Assembly (NCBI GenBank): GCA_000934455.1
Contig: KN883938.1
Span: forward strand, 22,129-80,132
Reading direction: 5' to 3'
DNA: 58,004 nucleotides
Source of the DNA: Apostichopus parvimensis
Taxonomy: Eukaryota; Echinodermata; Holothuroidea; Aspidochirotida; Stichopodidae
Shown piece by piece: positions 1 through 11,671 of the stretch. The notes beneath the pieces are model-generated. The model did no database searches, was not told the origin of the DNA, and saw only the letters and a program-made list of their open reading frames with translations. Each line of letters begins with the position of its first letter. The first letter of the stretch is position 1. The position numbers and the translations under genes were made by a program.

Positions 1-339
1 GCCCCTTCCAAACAAAGGCCCTGGATCCGCCAGTGGACTACTACATATGTGTGTTTCGCTATCTTTGAAAGCCATATAATAGAAATCATCGAAAAGCATG
101 CCATGATGAATAGTAACAATTTTATACCTGCCATATAACCAGAAGGAACCCCTCCATATGCATGATTTGGCAAGAATCGAAAAAGTCGGGATTTTGCGTC
201 AAAAATTGAAAAAATTATAAATCTATGATTTACATATTAACCCTACTAAGCATAATTTATAAGGCTTTTTCAGGCCTAAAATATGATAGAACCCCACTTT
301 CAATTGATGCTAAAACTCCCCTGTATCTGTTATATGTAA
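1..339. other. Non-coding flank, nothing recognised
   Basis: AT-rich sequence with no open frame of interest and no repeat that I recognise. Confidence 0.5.
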
Positions 340-465
340 AGGTTCATAATGGAAGGAAAGAGGTATGAGAATAGACAAAGCAATCTGTCTTTACTGGGCT
401 TTGAACCCTAGACATTGAGTTTGTTTTGCTCTTCAGGTACAGACCACTAAACCCATCGGCGCACA
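340..465 (-). repeat. tRNA-derived SINE-like sequence
   Basis: On the minus strand the segment reads like a tRNA head. It has an A-box-like GGGTTTAGTGG near 455 and a B-box-like GGTTCAAAGCC near 400, followed by an unrelated A/T-rich tail toward 340. The spacing between boxes is longer than in most tRNAs, so this is more likely a SINE head or decayed tRNA (class II-like) than a working tRNA gene. The family was not identified. Confidence 0.45.
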
Positions 466-1092
466 TTCTGGTGGGGACAGCGGGACGCGTCCCCGCCAAC
501 ATTTTCAGTGGTGGGGACATGATATACCGTGTCCCCAGCAATTTGTCTTGACCAAACGCTGCATTTCAAATTCCCCTGTATTGAACTTTGGCGCAGTTTG
601 ATCCAGCATTGTGCAAAAGACGAGAATTATTACTATTGACACTGTTAGGCGTGAATTCTCCGCTGAATTATTAACACATTCAATCAAGTGAAACATAATC
701 TATACACGGGACTGGTAAATTGTGGTCAGCAAAACGGACTGAGTGCGAACAAAAAAATCGTTAACAACTCACACTATGTGTTGGCAATTTGAGCTAGCTT
801 CAAGTCCTGCTGTGTTTCCATTTTCAGTTGAATTACCTGAAGTTTTGATCATTTTCGGGTAATATTTTGAGAAGATAAAACTTTGGAACGAAAGTATTTG
901 GATGTTTCTAATTATATGTCTCTGAAGTAAGAATAAACTGGGCCTTACAACCTGCTACACTATAGTACACTTTCACATCGTACTGTGAGACGTATGAGCT
1001 TTCTAAGATGAATATACGAGCATGCAGGAGCAGCATTCATATAAGTCGATGTAACTTAAATTATCACTAGTTCTCATTTTATTTATCCACAG
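466..1092. other. Non-coding, nothing recognised
   Basis: The segment 470-540 contains short GGGGACA/TGTCCCC inverted words. The rest is AT-rich DNA without a credible gene. Confidence 0.4.
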
Positions 1093-2113
1093 TTGTTGAA
1101 CAGTGGCGTCGTGCCCATTGGGGCCCGGGGGGGGGGGGGGGCACGGGCCCCCCCCCAAATTTTGTCAAAGGTGTCATAAAATTTTGTCAAAATTTAAAAA
1201 AAAAGTGTTTTCGAACAGTGTCACGACTGAATTTCTTGTAGGGCCTACGAGAAATCGGGCTTCTGTTGACTGCTTGGTCAATGGTTGTTGATATTCAGTC
1301 AAACGAAAGAGTTAAATAATTACTGGTTGATAACTAATGAACCAAATGTGCCATCAACGCTGCCATCGTTGAACAATATTATATATACGTAGTCCCAGAG
1401 TAAGTGCAACCCGTTACCTTTGCCAAAGTCAGTCAATTTTCCATGAAAAAATGGCAAATTTTTCTAAGCCTGTAACAAAGTTCGGAAAGTTAAGATAAAT
1501 GTAGTGAACAGAGATTATGGGACTCCATGTGAACTTCTTGCAATCAGTTCGCTAAAAGTTCCACCAGGATAAATTTTCCTCATGATCTGATAGGTAGTTT
1601 CGAAAAAATGAATAATAATAATCATTTCAAATACAGTCACAATTAACCTGGAAAATAATCACTTCGTTATCGCACGTTTTACCTTAGGTTTCGCTACTTG
1701 CGCTTTTTCTGCCCATGTTTTCAAACGGCATAGCTCTTTCTTCACCCAGTCACCACTTCTCACGGGCATGGGCGGCGATCATGGATCAGCCAGCACAAAA
1801 ATGTTTCGATTTCTTAAATTTTGGGCGCTTCTGGGAGACGAGGAAGTGGTAAACTGAGGAATAAATGGCGATCACTTCCTTCGAGAATATTTCCCAAAAT
1901 AAAAAATTGCCGGAAATTTTTATCAATTTTAGGGGTGTTGCTTACTGCCATAAGGCACGGGAAGTGCCGTTTCCTGCAATCTGAGGGGTCTGCCAGACGA
2001 AAAATTTTCTTGTACGCTGCGCGCCAACCCGTGGTGGCGCTCCGCTTAGATAGTCATCACATGCTCACGGGCCCCCCAAAAATTTATTTTCGCACGACGC
2101 CCCTGTTGTTGAA
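1093..2113. mobile_element. Non-autonomous hAT element with 8-bp target-site duplication
   Basis: The element proper is 1101-2105 (1005 bp). It begins CAGTGGCGTCGTGC and ends with the inverse of CAGGGGCGTCGTGC, giving a 14-bp terminal inverted repeat with one mismatch. It is flanked by the direct repeat TTGTTGAA at 1093-1100 and 2106-2113. An 8-bp target duplication and CAGNGG termini are hallmarks of the hAT superfamily. Just inside the left end are a G-run and a GGGCCC-type palindrome. No transposase frame is visible, so it must have been moved in trans. Confidence 0.85.
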
Positions 2114-4389
2114 TATAGGACGGAAATCGCATTTGCCGCAGTCTATAATATCATATTAGAGACATCAACTGTTGCTGCAATTCTTCATTTCAGAATGTCT
2201 AGAACAAGAGTGAAATTAAGAACTAACCTGAATCGGTTAAATAAATTCTTCATCAGAATCATTGCCTACCGTATAGGAGTATCTCTGTACACACAATAAC
2301 GGCAAACTTAATATTATTATGGTATGCTACATGACGCCCTTTCATAAGTGTGGTCCATGCCCTGTAAGATGATCACTTGGGGATAGAGAATCCCCCCCCC
2401 CCCACCAACCCCTAAACAGCACCACTGGTTATCAAACTGCAGTGATATTACTTTTGGTCTTAGATGAGACCTCCCTCTGCCAGTCATCTTTGTCTCATGT
2501 TAACATTTTCCAAGTCAAGGCTGACATATTTGAATTGGAAAAAAAAAAAAAAAAAGAGAACTACTAGCCATTGTTTATTTTTCTCAGTTATTTATTGTCG
2601 AAATTTTTTATTTGATTTTAAAAGCTTTTTCTTTGTTGTTGCATGACACACACGCCCCCTCTGTCTGGAGGGACAAGAAAATAAGGAATAACGAATACAA
2701 AAACAAGGAAACGGTGAAAATGATCAACAAAACTATCAGAACACTGATGCGAAAGATGATTTGATATTAGCATCGGAAGTGCTGATGGACCCGATCGTGA
2801 ATAATCCATGAATGATTTTCAAAAGGAAAATAGGTAATAATACAAAATTGATGGAGGTCATAAAATGACATTAAGATCTTCAAGTATTATCAAATCATTG
2901 GCTCCCCAGTGGCACCCCCCCCCCCACCTCATCTCTCACCACCATCAGCTGCAGGGATAGCAGGAACTTCTTATCATGGCCAGAAACCCAATTACAAACA
3001 GCAGCCTGAGAAATATTTATGTCACTTTGGTATAACCAGAATAATATCAGAGTATCTTATGATCCACATTGTGTATAAACTATTGTAATAATCTGTCAAA
3101 CCTCTTGTAATGAAATGCATATAAAACAGATGATATCAAAGGGGTTTGACTTGCCTCGTGTAAATATTTCAGAAAACAAGATGACGGCTTCATAGGAACA
3201 TGGAAACCTTGTGGTATTATTAATTTGACCAGTTACCATCACTACATTAGTACATTCCCCCCCCCCCCCCCCCCCACCTATGCCCTTTTCTGTATTTCCA
3301 GATAGCCTTCCTAACCGATGAAGTCTTTGTGAGTTCAAAATGTCAACTGGATCACTCAAAATTGGAACCCCACTACCTCTCCAATCCTCCCTGCCATTTT
3401 ACTTGGGGACCAAGCATGATATACCCGGTCACATAAGGCCTTATGTGGTTCGTACACAGCCCTCTCTCACAACGATACACTATTACTATCATATCGGCAC
3501 ATCCCCTTACTTGCATAGATGTACTGCCAACACTGCTTCATGGTCCATAAAATCCAGTTTAACAAATCTTTGGCATGTTAAATGCACCTCATCCCTTCTT
3601 AAAAGTCATGAAAAAAAAATGAAAAAAAAAAACACCAACATTATTTCTTTTACATTAAGACAACTTTTGTATTAATTAACCCATTCCGTCGTTAGAGTGA
3701 TTCTAGTTTCAAAATCTTGCTGTACATTACAATTCTATAACAGTGAAATAATTAAGAAAAATTCACAAGTTGTGGCTTTCTGGATAATGAGTGTTTTTTT
3801 ATTATCGTGCTTGAAATAACCTGCTCTGCTCGCCCTAGAAGCCTTGCAAAAAATATAAGAATGAAAGAAGCAAGCAAGCAAAAAAAAAAAATTCATAGAG
3901 AACAGACAAGACCCTAAAATGTGAGAATGATACTTTAAATGAATCTTTGAACTGACAATACAAAAAGTCCAAGAGTTAACATATACTTAGTCCTCCTTTT
4001 TGGTTTCCCTGAAAGGGAAAACTATGGAGTCACTCTTATCAACCCCGCAAACTTGTGAGAGGGACCGCGGATTGCAAAGTCGGCGATGACTACAACGATG
4101 GTAATTACAGTAAACGTTGTACTCGAAGCCAAAGCCAAAGTTCTTCAATACCGCCCTCATTACCATACAAGAACACTTTCGAGTTAATTTTCTCAAATGT
4201 TTCATTTTGGATTTGATGACTTGATTTGTCTAAGTCTATTAGATTTAAAATAACTAGCAAATATCACTTTCGTATAGAATTTTACATACCTCCCATATGA
4301 CAACAGATCCAATTGGCAAGTTGAAAAAAAATCTTTGCATAAATTTAACTAAAAACAGGTGGTACATTTCATAACATTGGTTAATCTTC
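2114..4389. other. Intergenic DNA downstream of the NKTR/PPIG-like gene
   Basis: No gene is supported. It holds homopolymers, including C runs near 2393-2404 and 2926-2936 and a 19-C run at 3257-3275, and poly-A tracts near 2540, 3610 and 3880. One unassigned reading frame at 3987-4205 is discussed in the findings. Confidence 0.45.
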
Positions 4390-4395
4390 TTTATT
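4390..4395 (-). terminator. Candidate polyadenylation signal AATAAA for the NKTR/PPIG-like gene
   Basis: AATAAA on the minus strand lies about 150 nt after the stop codon at 4545. It is the first canonical hexamer I see downstream and gives a plausible short 3' UTR (about 4370-4544). Cleavage was not demonstrated. Confidence 0.5.
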
Positions 4396-4544
4396 CCAAT
4401 TTACAAATCTGCCTGAAACTTTTCCAATATCAATGAAAGGACGAGGTGGAGTTTTCTCCCCAACAGATGGCAAACATCAACAAGGATCAATATTCTCTGA
4501 AAGTAAAATGTGATTCAAAAATAACAAAGACAAGGCTCTGCCTA

Positions 4545-4725
4545 TCAACTCCTGCTGTGGCTTCGCGAGCGACCCCGAGAGTAACTTCTCGATCGGCTGC
4601 TGCGAGAACCCCGGGAAGAGTAACTGTCACGTGACCGTGAACGTGACCGTGAACGTGACTGGTAGCTCTTTGAGCGTGACCTAGAATGATGATGAGACCT
4701 ACGGTGCCTTGGTGATCTGCTGTAA
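4545..4725 (-). CDS. NKTR/PPIG-like: NKTR/PPIG-like coding exon 19 (RS C-terminus and stop)
   Basis: 181 nt including TGA, entered in phase 2, acceptor TTTGCAG. Encodes [20 protein letters not shown] and further RS repeats ending SHSRS. Total coding length becomes 3015 nt, a multiple of three. A GTGAACGTGACC-like codon repeat at 4625-4665 underlies the RSRS run. Confidence 0.92.
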
Positions 4726-7700
4726 CTGCAAAGAGAGAAGTTAAATAATATCATTGCCAGAAGTTAGAGAGATACTTTTCATAAATATTAGCCATGGCCA
4801 TAATCCTATTAACAAATACAACTCATGAATAAATGATAATATAGTTCAGAGGTAAAGTCATAATTGACATTGTAAACGAGGACTGAAGTTCAGGCATTCT
4901 GGTGAAGTATTTAGCTCCTGTGTAAGTTCACACAATTTCAATGTTCTGTGGACAATAAATGTAACCACTACAAACATTCCATTTAGTTTGACTCTTCACT
5001 CTGTGTGTGTGTCTCTCTCTCTCTCTAAGATTAGACCTACGGTGGTTAACTTTAACCCTCATGCTGGCTATGGGGTTTAATAGGCACTAAGCCTACATGA
5101 GGTTTAACTCAAATAACATTAATTGTGGAGTTTAGGGGTGTTATTGGTTATTACAACCTTATTATATTGACAGAAAAGATGAGAAATTTGGGATTCCAGG
5201 AAGACTGGTTCAGAATCTAATCCAACAATTCTTCATCAATGATGTTAATGTCTATGTCTGTCCATGTCTATGTTAATGTCTATGTTAATGTCTATGTTAA
5301 TGTCTATGTTTATGTCTGTCCATCTCAATGTCTGTCCATGTCTATCCATCTCAATGTCTGTCCATGTCTATGTTAATATCAATGTCTGTCAATGTCTATG
5401 TCTGTACATGTCAATGTCTGTCCATGTCTATGTTAATGTCTATGTTAATGTCTGTCAGTCCATGTCTATGTTAATGTATATGTTAATGTCTGTCCATGTC
5501 TATGTTAATGTCTATGTTAATATCTATGTCTGTCCATGTCTTTGTCTGTCCAGCAAGTATTCATTCAGCCAAACAGTTCTTACTCTCTATGGTAGGACCT
5601 GGATCTTCCTCTATGGTGTGATCTGGACCTGGATCTAGAGTCGTAACTTCGAGATCTCGACCTTGGACTTCGAGAACGACGTCCATCTCGATGTCTATCA
5701 GAGGAGAAAGAGAGGAAACACTTTTTAGCTTTTACTATCCATTAAAGCTTCATTTTGAGTTGAATTGTTTACAACCTTGGTGGTATAAATTCGATTATCT
5801 GTTCACTTCAATTCAATTATTTTTCTCATATTTAATATCATACAAACAAAGACATAACACTCAGTACAGAAGGAAAATAGCAACATAGGAAAGATACTAG
5901 AAAACAGAAATACTGTTAACAGGCTAGTGACCATTAAGAATAAAATCAAAACAAAATTGCTTCATTTCAACAGAGACCACCATCACCGGTTTAAAAAACA
6001 CCTGATAACTGGCAAAACAAAGGAAAAGGTGTTACACTCCTCCACCCAAAACTCATTATCAAGTAGAATAAAATAAAGGGCATGCTGTTCCAAATGAAAC
6101 AAATTAAACTTTAATTTATTGTAATTTTTTTATGTTTATTTTGAATTAAAAGGTAAACTCTCTAATGTTCTAATACCACTAATAGTTACAACAGAAAGGG
6201 TTACTATTCAATTAATATTTCATAACTCGACCACCCATTGCAAAATGCAGCTTCATGAAAGACAAAAGGAGACTGGGGATTCCAGAGGTTGATATGGCAA
6301 GAAACTTTCCCTCTATTTCAGTTGCATTTTGGAACCACTGCAGAGGGGCAGGCAGGGGGGGGGGGGGAAGGCAGTAGAGCATTTTTTATGATAAGGTTTA
6401 TCTACAGTGCCACTCATTGGCAACAGAATAAATCTAAAACAGGAAGTTAACAAGCAACTGGCTTTCCATTTAATCGTACTACTGGCAACGAAAAGGTTTT
6501 AACTCCTGCCATTTCTCGCATCTTACATCCAGAAGGACGAAGACTACGATATCGTATAACGGTGACCGGAAGAGAAAAAGAGACGTTTACACACGGTGGA
6601 AAAAGTTGGCAAATGGCCAAAAGATTCTGAGGATCGATTTGATGGCTGCTTATTAAAACAAAAACACTTAATTGTGTCTGCAATTTTCCAAATCAAGTAG
6701 AACGAGATTTGCTACCTGCTGTACCTCCTGTGTCTAGACCGTGACGACACTCTTTTTCGATAATAAGGAGAGTAAGACCTGCAGAGAAGCCACATCGAGA
6801 GACAAGATTTTTACATCTCGATATTACTGAAACCTTCTGCGTTCATGTCATATTATATGTATTTTTTATGATTAAAATCTTTTAAATAGCTGTGTCAGAA
6901 TGGTATCAAATAGTGCCGGAACTCAACTCTGTCCTTGAAGTGAACGATTCGTTGAGATCGCATTATACTTAAATAAAAGCATTAACGACAATGTTCGGAT
7001 ATATCGGAACGATTTGATCTACAGTATTAAAATGACACCTGCTGACACACTACTATTGACACAAAGTACTGTGTGAAAATTCACACTTTATGGAGGATTT
7101 ACAATTTTACATGGATACATACATACGTACACACATACTACATAAACTTACAACTGCTGAAACGTCTGTAACTACAAGATAAAATTGAGATTAAAAGTTT
7201 TGCATTTGTTCAAGTTTCATGACAACTTGTCTTTGCCAATTTCTTTAAAAGTTAAAGAGAGTGTCTAATTATACAGTTGGATTCCATAAGCATCCAAGTA
7301 TTAACCAAACTTTGGATGGTTCCTCTTGGAATGTGCCCTTTGACTAGTCCCAACGAGTATGAAAGAAACTTATATTGCCCGCTTCGTTGTTTTCTCTTTT
7401 TCTATTTTCTTTGCTACTTATTAAAATTTTGTAAAAAAGGAGAAGAAATTACAAAACTTTGACAGCATTACATGAGCAACCACCTACCAGGAAAAGCAGT
7501 TTCACTGGAAGTGCCCTTGCCTTTGAAGACAATCTACTCCTATTAACTCTAGATTATCAAGAGGATGAGGGCAGCATTTAAATGCCAATCTGCCCAGCTT
7601 GAGGGGGCTATAACAATACTCTGTTTGTCACACATGAGGAGGAACCAACCTATAGGGATGAACCTGACATAGACAGGATGACTTGTTTTACCTTGACCTG

Positions 7701-10700
7701 TGCTCCCTGCGGTCACCCCGATGGTCATCTCTTCGATAATCTCGATGGCGTGAACCAGGACTTCGAGAACGGCTTCGGGAACTGCTAACCGAGTACTGCC
7801 TGTATGTAAATAATGGGAACTTAAGCAAAGATTGCACAGATTGAACATTACCAACAATACCCATGGCAAGCTGTTCTAGAAACCCTTTGTGTTTGCAACC
7901 ACACACACCAAAGATTTACTAGCCAATATGGCGGCAAGTTACCACAGTTTATCTCCTTAAAAATGTTGGTGCCCTTGTTCAGCCTAGGCTGACACACTCT
8001 ATAAAGAACCATATGGATGTGTTCTTTGCTAGCCTTCTTTTGAGACCCGGTTTAACAACCAGAAAGTTTTTTTGCAACTGCGAAAGTCGACCCTCCACAT
8101 GAGGTAAAGGTTTCTAATACATATTTTTGGTAAATTGTGAGTAAAAGAATTCAAGAATGAGATGACATAAGACAATATTTTATTCCATGTCTATGAGATA
8201 GATAGACACAAAATGTCAGACTATGGAACCAATTCACTTACTTGTTCACAAAGAGCAGAAAGAATTAAAATATGCTATGCAAAATGGTCAAATTGCTATA
8301 CAAGTGCAAAGATGTAAAGCAGTTTTTTTTTACAAAGGAACCATACTAGTATTTGATGAGAGAATTAATTCAGACTTCACAAATGCCACACAAAATTTGA
8401 ACACTAAATTCTTACCTGAAATTGGCACATTGGCAGTGACAAATGGCAAATAATACAAACAGCAACTATAAACAGAGCAACTAGCAATTCAAATTAATAC
8501 AAACAGCAACGATAAATGGAGCAACTAGCAATTCAAACAAATACAAACAACAACTATTAATAGAGCAACTAGCGATTCAAATAAATACAAACAGCAACAA
8601 TAAACAGAGCAACTAGCAATTCAAATAAATACAAACAGCAACTATAAATAGAGCAACTAGCGATTCAAATAAATACAAACACCAACAATAAATAGAACAA
8701 CTAGCAATTCAAATAAATACAAACAACAACTATAAATAGAGCAACTAGCAATTCAAATCAAAACAAACAGCAACTATACATTGAGCAACTATCAATTCCC
8801 GTTTGATGCACAAGGAACAATAAACCACTGGGCAGCAGCAATGCTTGCTTTGGGTGCCAAGAGCTCGGCACCTTCGATTCTACTTCAGAAGAATATGACA
8901 TAAGGTAACATTATAGTTAACATGGAGCAGGATTCACAGCGCTCATGAGATATCTCTCAGGGTAAATTGTGTCAATAAATACTGTTAAGTCAACTCTACA
9001 ATGATTCAATGGTGCCGTTAAACCAAACACGGGAAAGTGTTTACTTACTTTGGCGTTCTCGACGTGCTACGGCTGAAGCTTCTCCTTCGTGTTCTCCTTT
9101 CCGTTCTCTTCACCTGGCTAGTAATCTCGCTTCCGAGGCTGGACTTGGCGAGAGCGATACCACGCTGGGATTCCAACTTGGACCCCGCCGAGCCTGGGAT
9201 CACTGCAGGAGGAGTTTGCTTGGTCACTGTGGCGATGGTCGTTGGCGGGTTTTCAACCGTCGATTTGACGGGAGGAGGAGGCGCTGGAATCGTGGGTGCA
9301 GAGAACGGTGCAGCTAAACTACTGGTGACTTTAACTGCTTCCACCTCCTTCAACGGTATAAACTTTGACGGTTCCTTTGGAGGAATGTCCTCGGGTTCAT
9401 CTCCCGGACTCATCTCTTCATCCTTCTCCCAACGACTCTTCTCGATGACGATCTCGATGGTCTTCGACGGTACGGAGAGCTTCGTTTTATCGAAGACCGC
9501 CTCCAGGTTTGGCTTTCTCGGACTTGTCTTCTTTGAACCACCTCCATTCTCCTGCTCCACCTCCTTGTCCTCTGTTCGGTGTTGCCTGTCTGGTTTTGGG
9601 CTCATCTGAGCGTCCGTCGTCTCTCGAGTTGAATCGGTCACCGCGTGCAGACTCCCACCTTCCATGAGGACTTGGTAAGCTACCAACCTTCCATTGTTGA
9701 CTGTGCTGAAACTCTCCCGGCGCTGAATACCGTCTCCTTCTCCATCGGGAGATCGGGGAGCGCCTCCAATCTTCTGGATATTTTCGTCCTCCTCGGGCGG
9801 TTTCCACGTGGCTCTCTTGGTTTTCTTCTTCTCCTTCTCCAACAACCGCTTTTTGGATGCCGAGAGGTTTCTCAGGGCCCGATCCTCGGGGGATGACGAA
9901 TGGCTCCTGCCTCTCTGTCTCTCCATGGAGGGACTTCTGCTCCTGACGGGGAAGATGTCGTCGGAAAGTCTAATCTTCTTGGAAGGTGGATCGAGGTCCT
10001 TGTACAGATCGCTAGAACAAGAAGACACAACATCACAATTTCTTGCGGAGGTTTAAGAAAAAAATATTTACTTCAAAGATGCAAAACTGTTAAATTGACT
10101 CAATAACATCCTCAGCTCAAGGAGGGATCAGAAATTGCTGGATAAAGGGATCGCGACAAACCAAGGGCTAGATAGCTCTGTTGGTAGAGTGCTGGGCTTG
10201 CGACCTAGAGATCACTGGTTCGAATCCTGATTCTATTTCTTTACTCTAAGTTTTCATTGTCAAAAATTTTCCATGTCCACCTTTCCATTAATACTCACAT
10301 ACTTACATATAATTATTATTGACATTTCTTGGCAAAAACATTTGACATTTGCAATTTCAGTGTATTCATGGACGGTACCTCTGTCCAAGCATGACTCTTC
10401 CTGTAGCATTGTGCCTCTCTCGGTTGCTATCCAGGACTTGGCAGTCTGATACATATTTCTTTTTGCGATGAAACGACACCAACGATTGCAGAAAATGATT
10501 TTTTTTTTTTGGCAGACTTAATCAATTCAGAGATCTAAAATGGGAAGATGAAGATAATATCTCACTTGGTCTCTCTTTCGTTTCCCTTCCAAGGTTTCTG
10601 TGCTCGTTTCCAGTGGGTTGGTGGTGGGCTGTCATCGTCACGGTCATCGTTCCTGTTTTAGACAACGAAAGAGATTCTTTGTTAAGTCTTACAATGATGA

Positions 10701-11629
10701 CAGTTTATCAGAAGGAAACATATATTGTGAAAAGCTCACCAGTCACTTGAACAGAAACTCAAAAATGGGCTCTGTTCGGAAATTAAATTACCAGTGAACT
10801 CATTTCTCAACTGTCACATTATTCTTAACATTATAACACGACCAAAATTGTCCAATATTCAGCCAAATACCCTTGAAGTGCCGTGACTGTTGGAAGGCAT
10901 CATGTCCCTAGCAGGAGAGGCATATGAAGATTTCATGTTTGGGCCTCGAGTCATTCCAATTCGTCTTTGACGGCCTAATTTATGTGTAGACTCCAATTGA
11001 CCTTTGACCTAATTTATGCAAAGACATTAACAATCAACAACTTGGAAATACTTGCTCATGAATATTCAAGAGATAAGATGAGTGCCATAGCCTTTCCACT
11101 GGACTGATTTGGACAGACAGTTTGATACTAAATGCAATCTTTTGTCAGACGCTTCTATATCGCTGATATATCATTTCATCTTCTATCAGTTAAAGCAAAC
11201 AGGAACACTAGGGACTCAATCTAACCTTTGACCTATTCCTCCTCTCTTGCCATTCTCCTCCTCCTGTTTATTGCCCGCCTCTCCGTCTGATGCGGCGTCA
11301 CGGTGATCCAATGAATCTGATTTATTGCGAGATCTGTGTTTCCTCTTCCTGCCACTCTTTCTTTCCTTAGACCTTGTGCGGGGAAGAGTGGGATGAAAAC
11401 AAACATGTTTCATGTTGATACTTCCACCTGGACAACATTTAAACTGATGTGTTTTAATAGTCTGTTACATCAAACTTTGTAAATTTAAATGACGATTACA
11501 GTGATACAATGAAAAAAAGTTGCAAATTTGTATATGTAAAACATTTCACAAACATACTGAAATTTCACATGAAGCATTTCTTCTGTTCTCATCTTCAACA
11601 CCTCATTAACACGACAGCAACCCTCCCCC

Positions 11630-11671
<42 letters not shown>

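Noticed and set aside
2423..2430. CACCACTG as the end of another hAT element
   Set aside because: No matching inverse terminus or 8-bp direct repeat was found nearby.
5264..5638. 124-codon plus-strand frame rich in Met/Ser/Val
   Set aside because: It is the minisatellite read as protein and overlaps exon 18 on the other strand.
8452..8800. CRISPR-like array
   Set aside because: Units are contiguous with no unique spacers and the sequence is clearly animal-type. It is a minisatellite.
9009..10106. Several plus-strand open frames of 68-190 codons
   Set aside because: They are antisense shadows of cyclophilin exon 15, which has matching splice sites, correct phase and SR-type composition on the minus strand.
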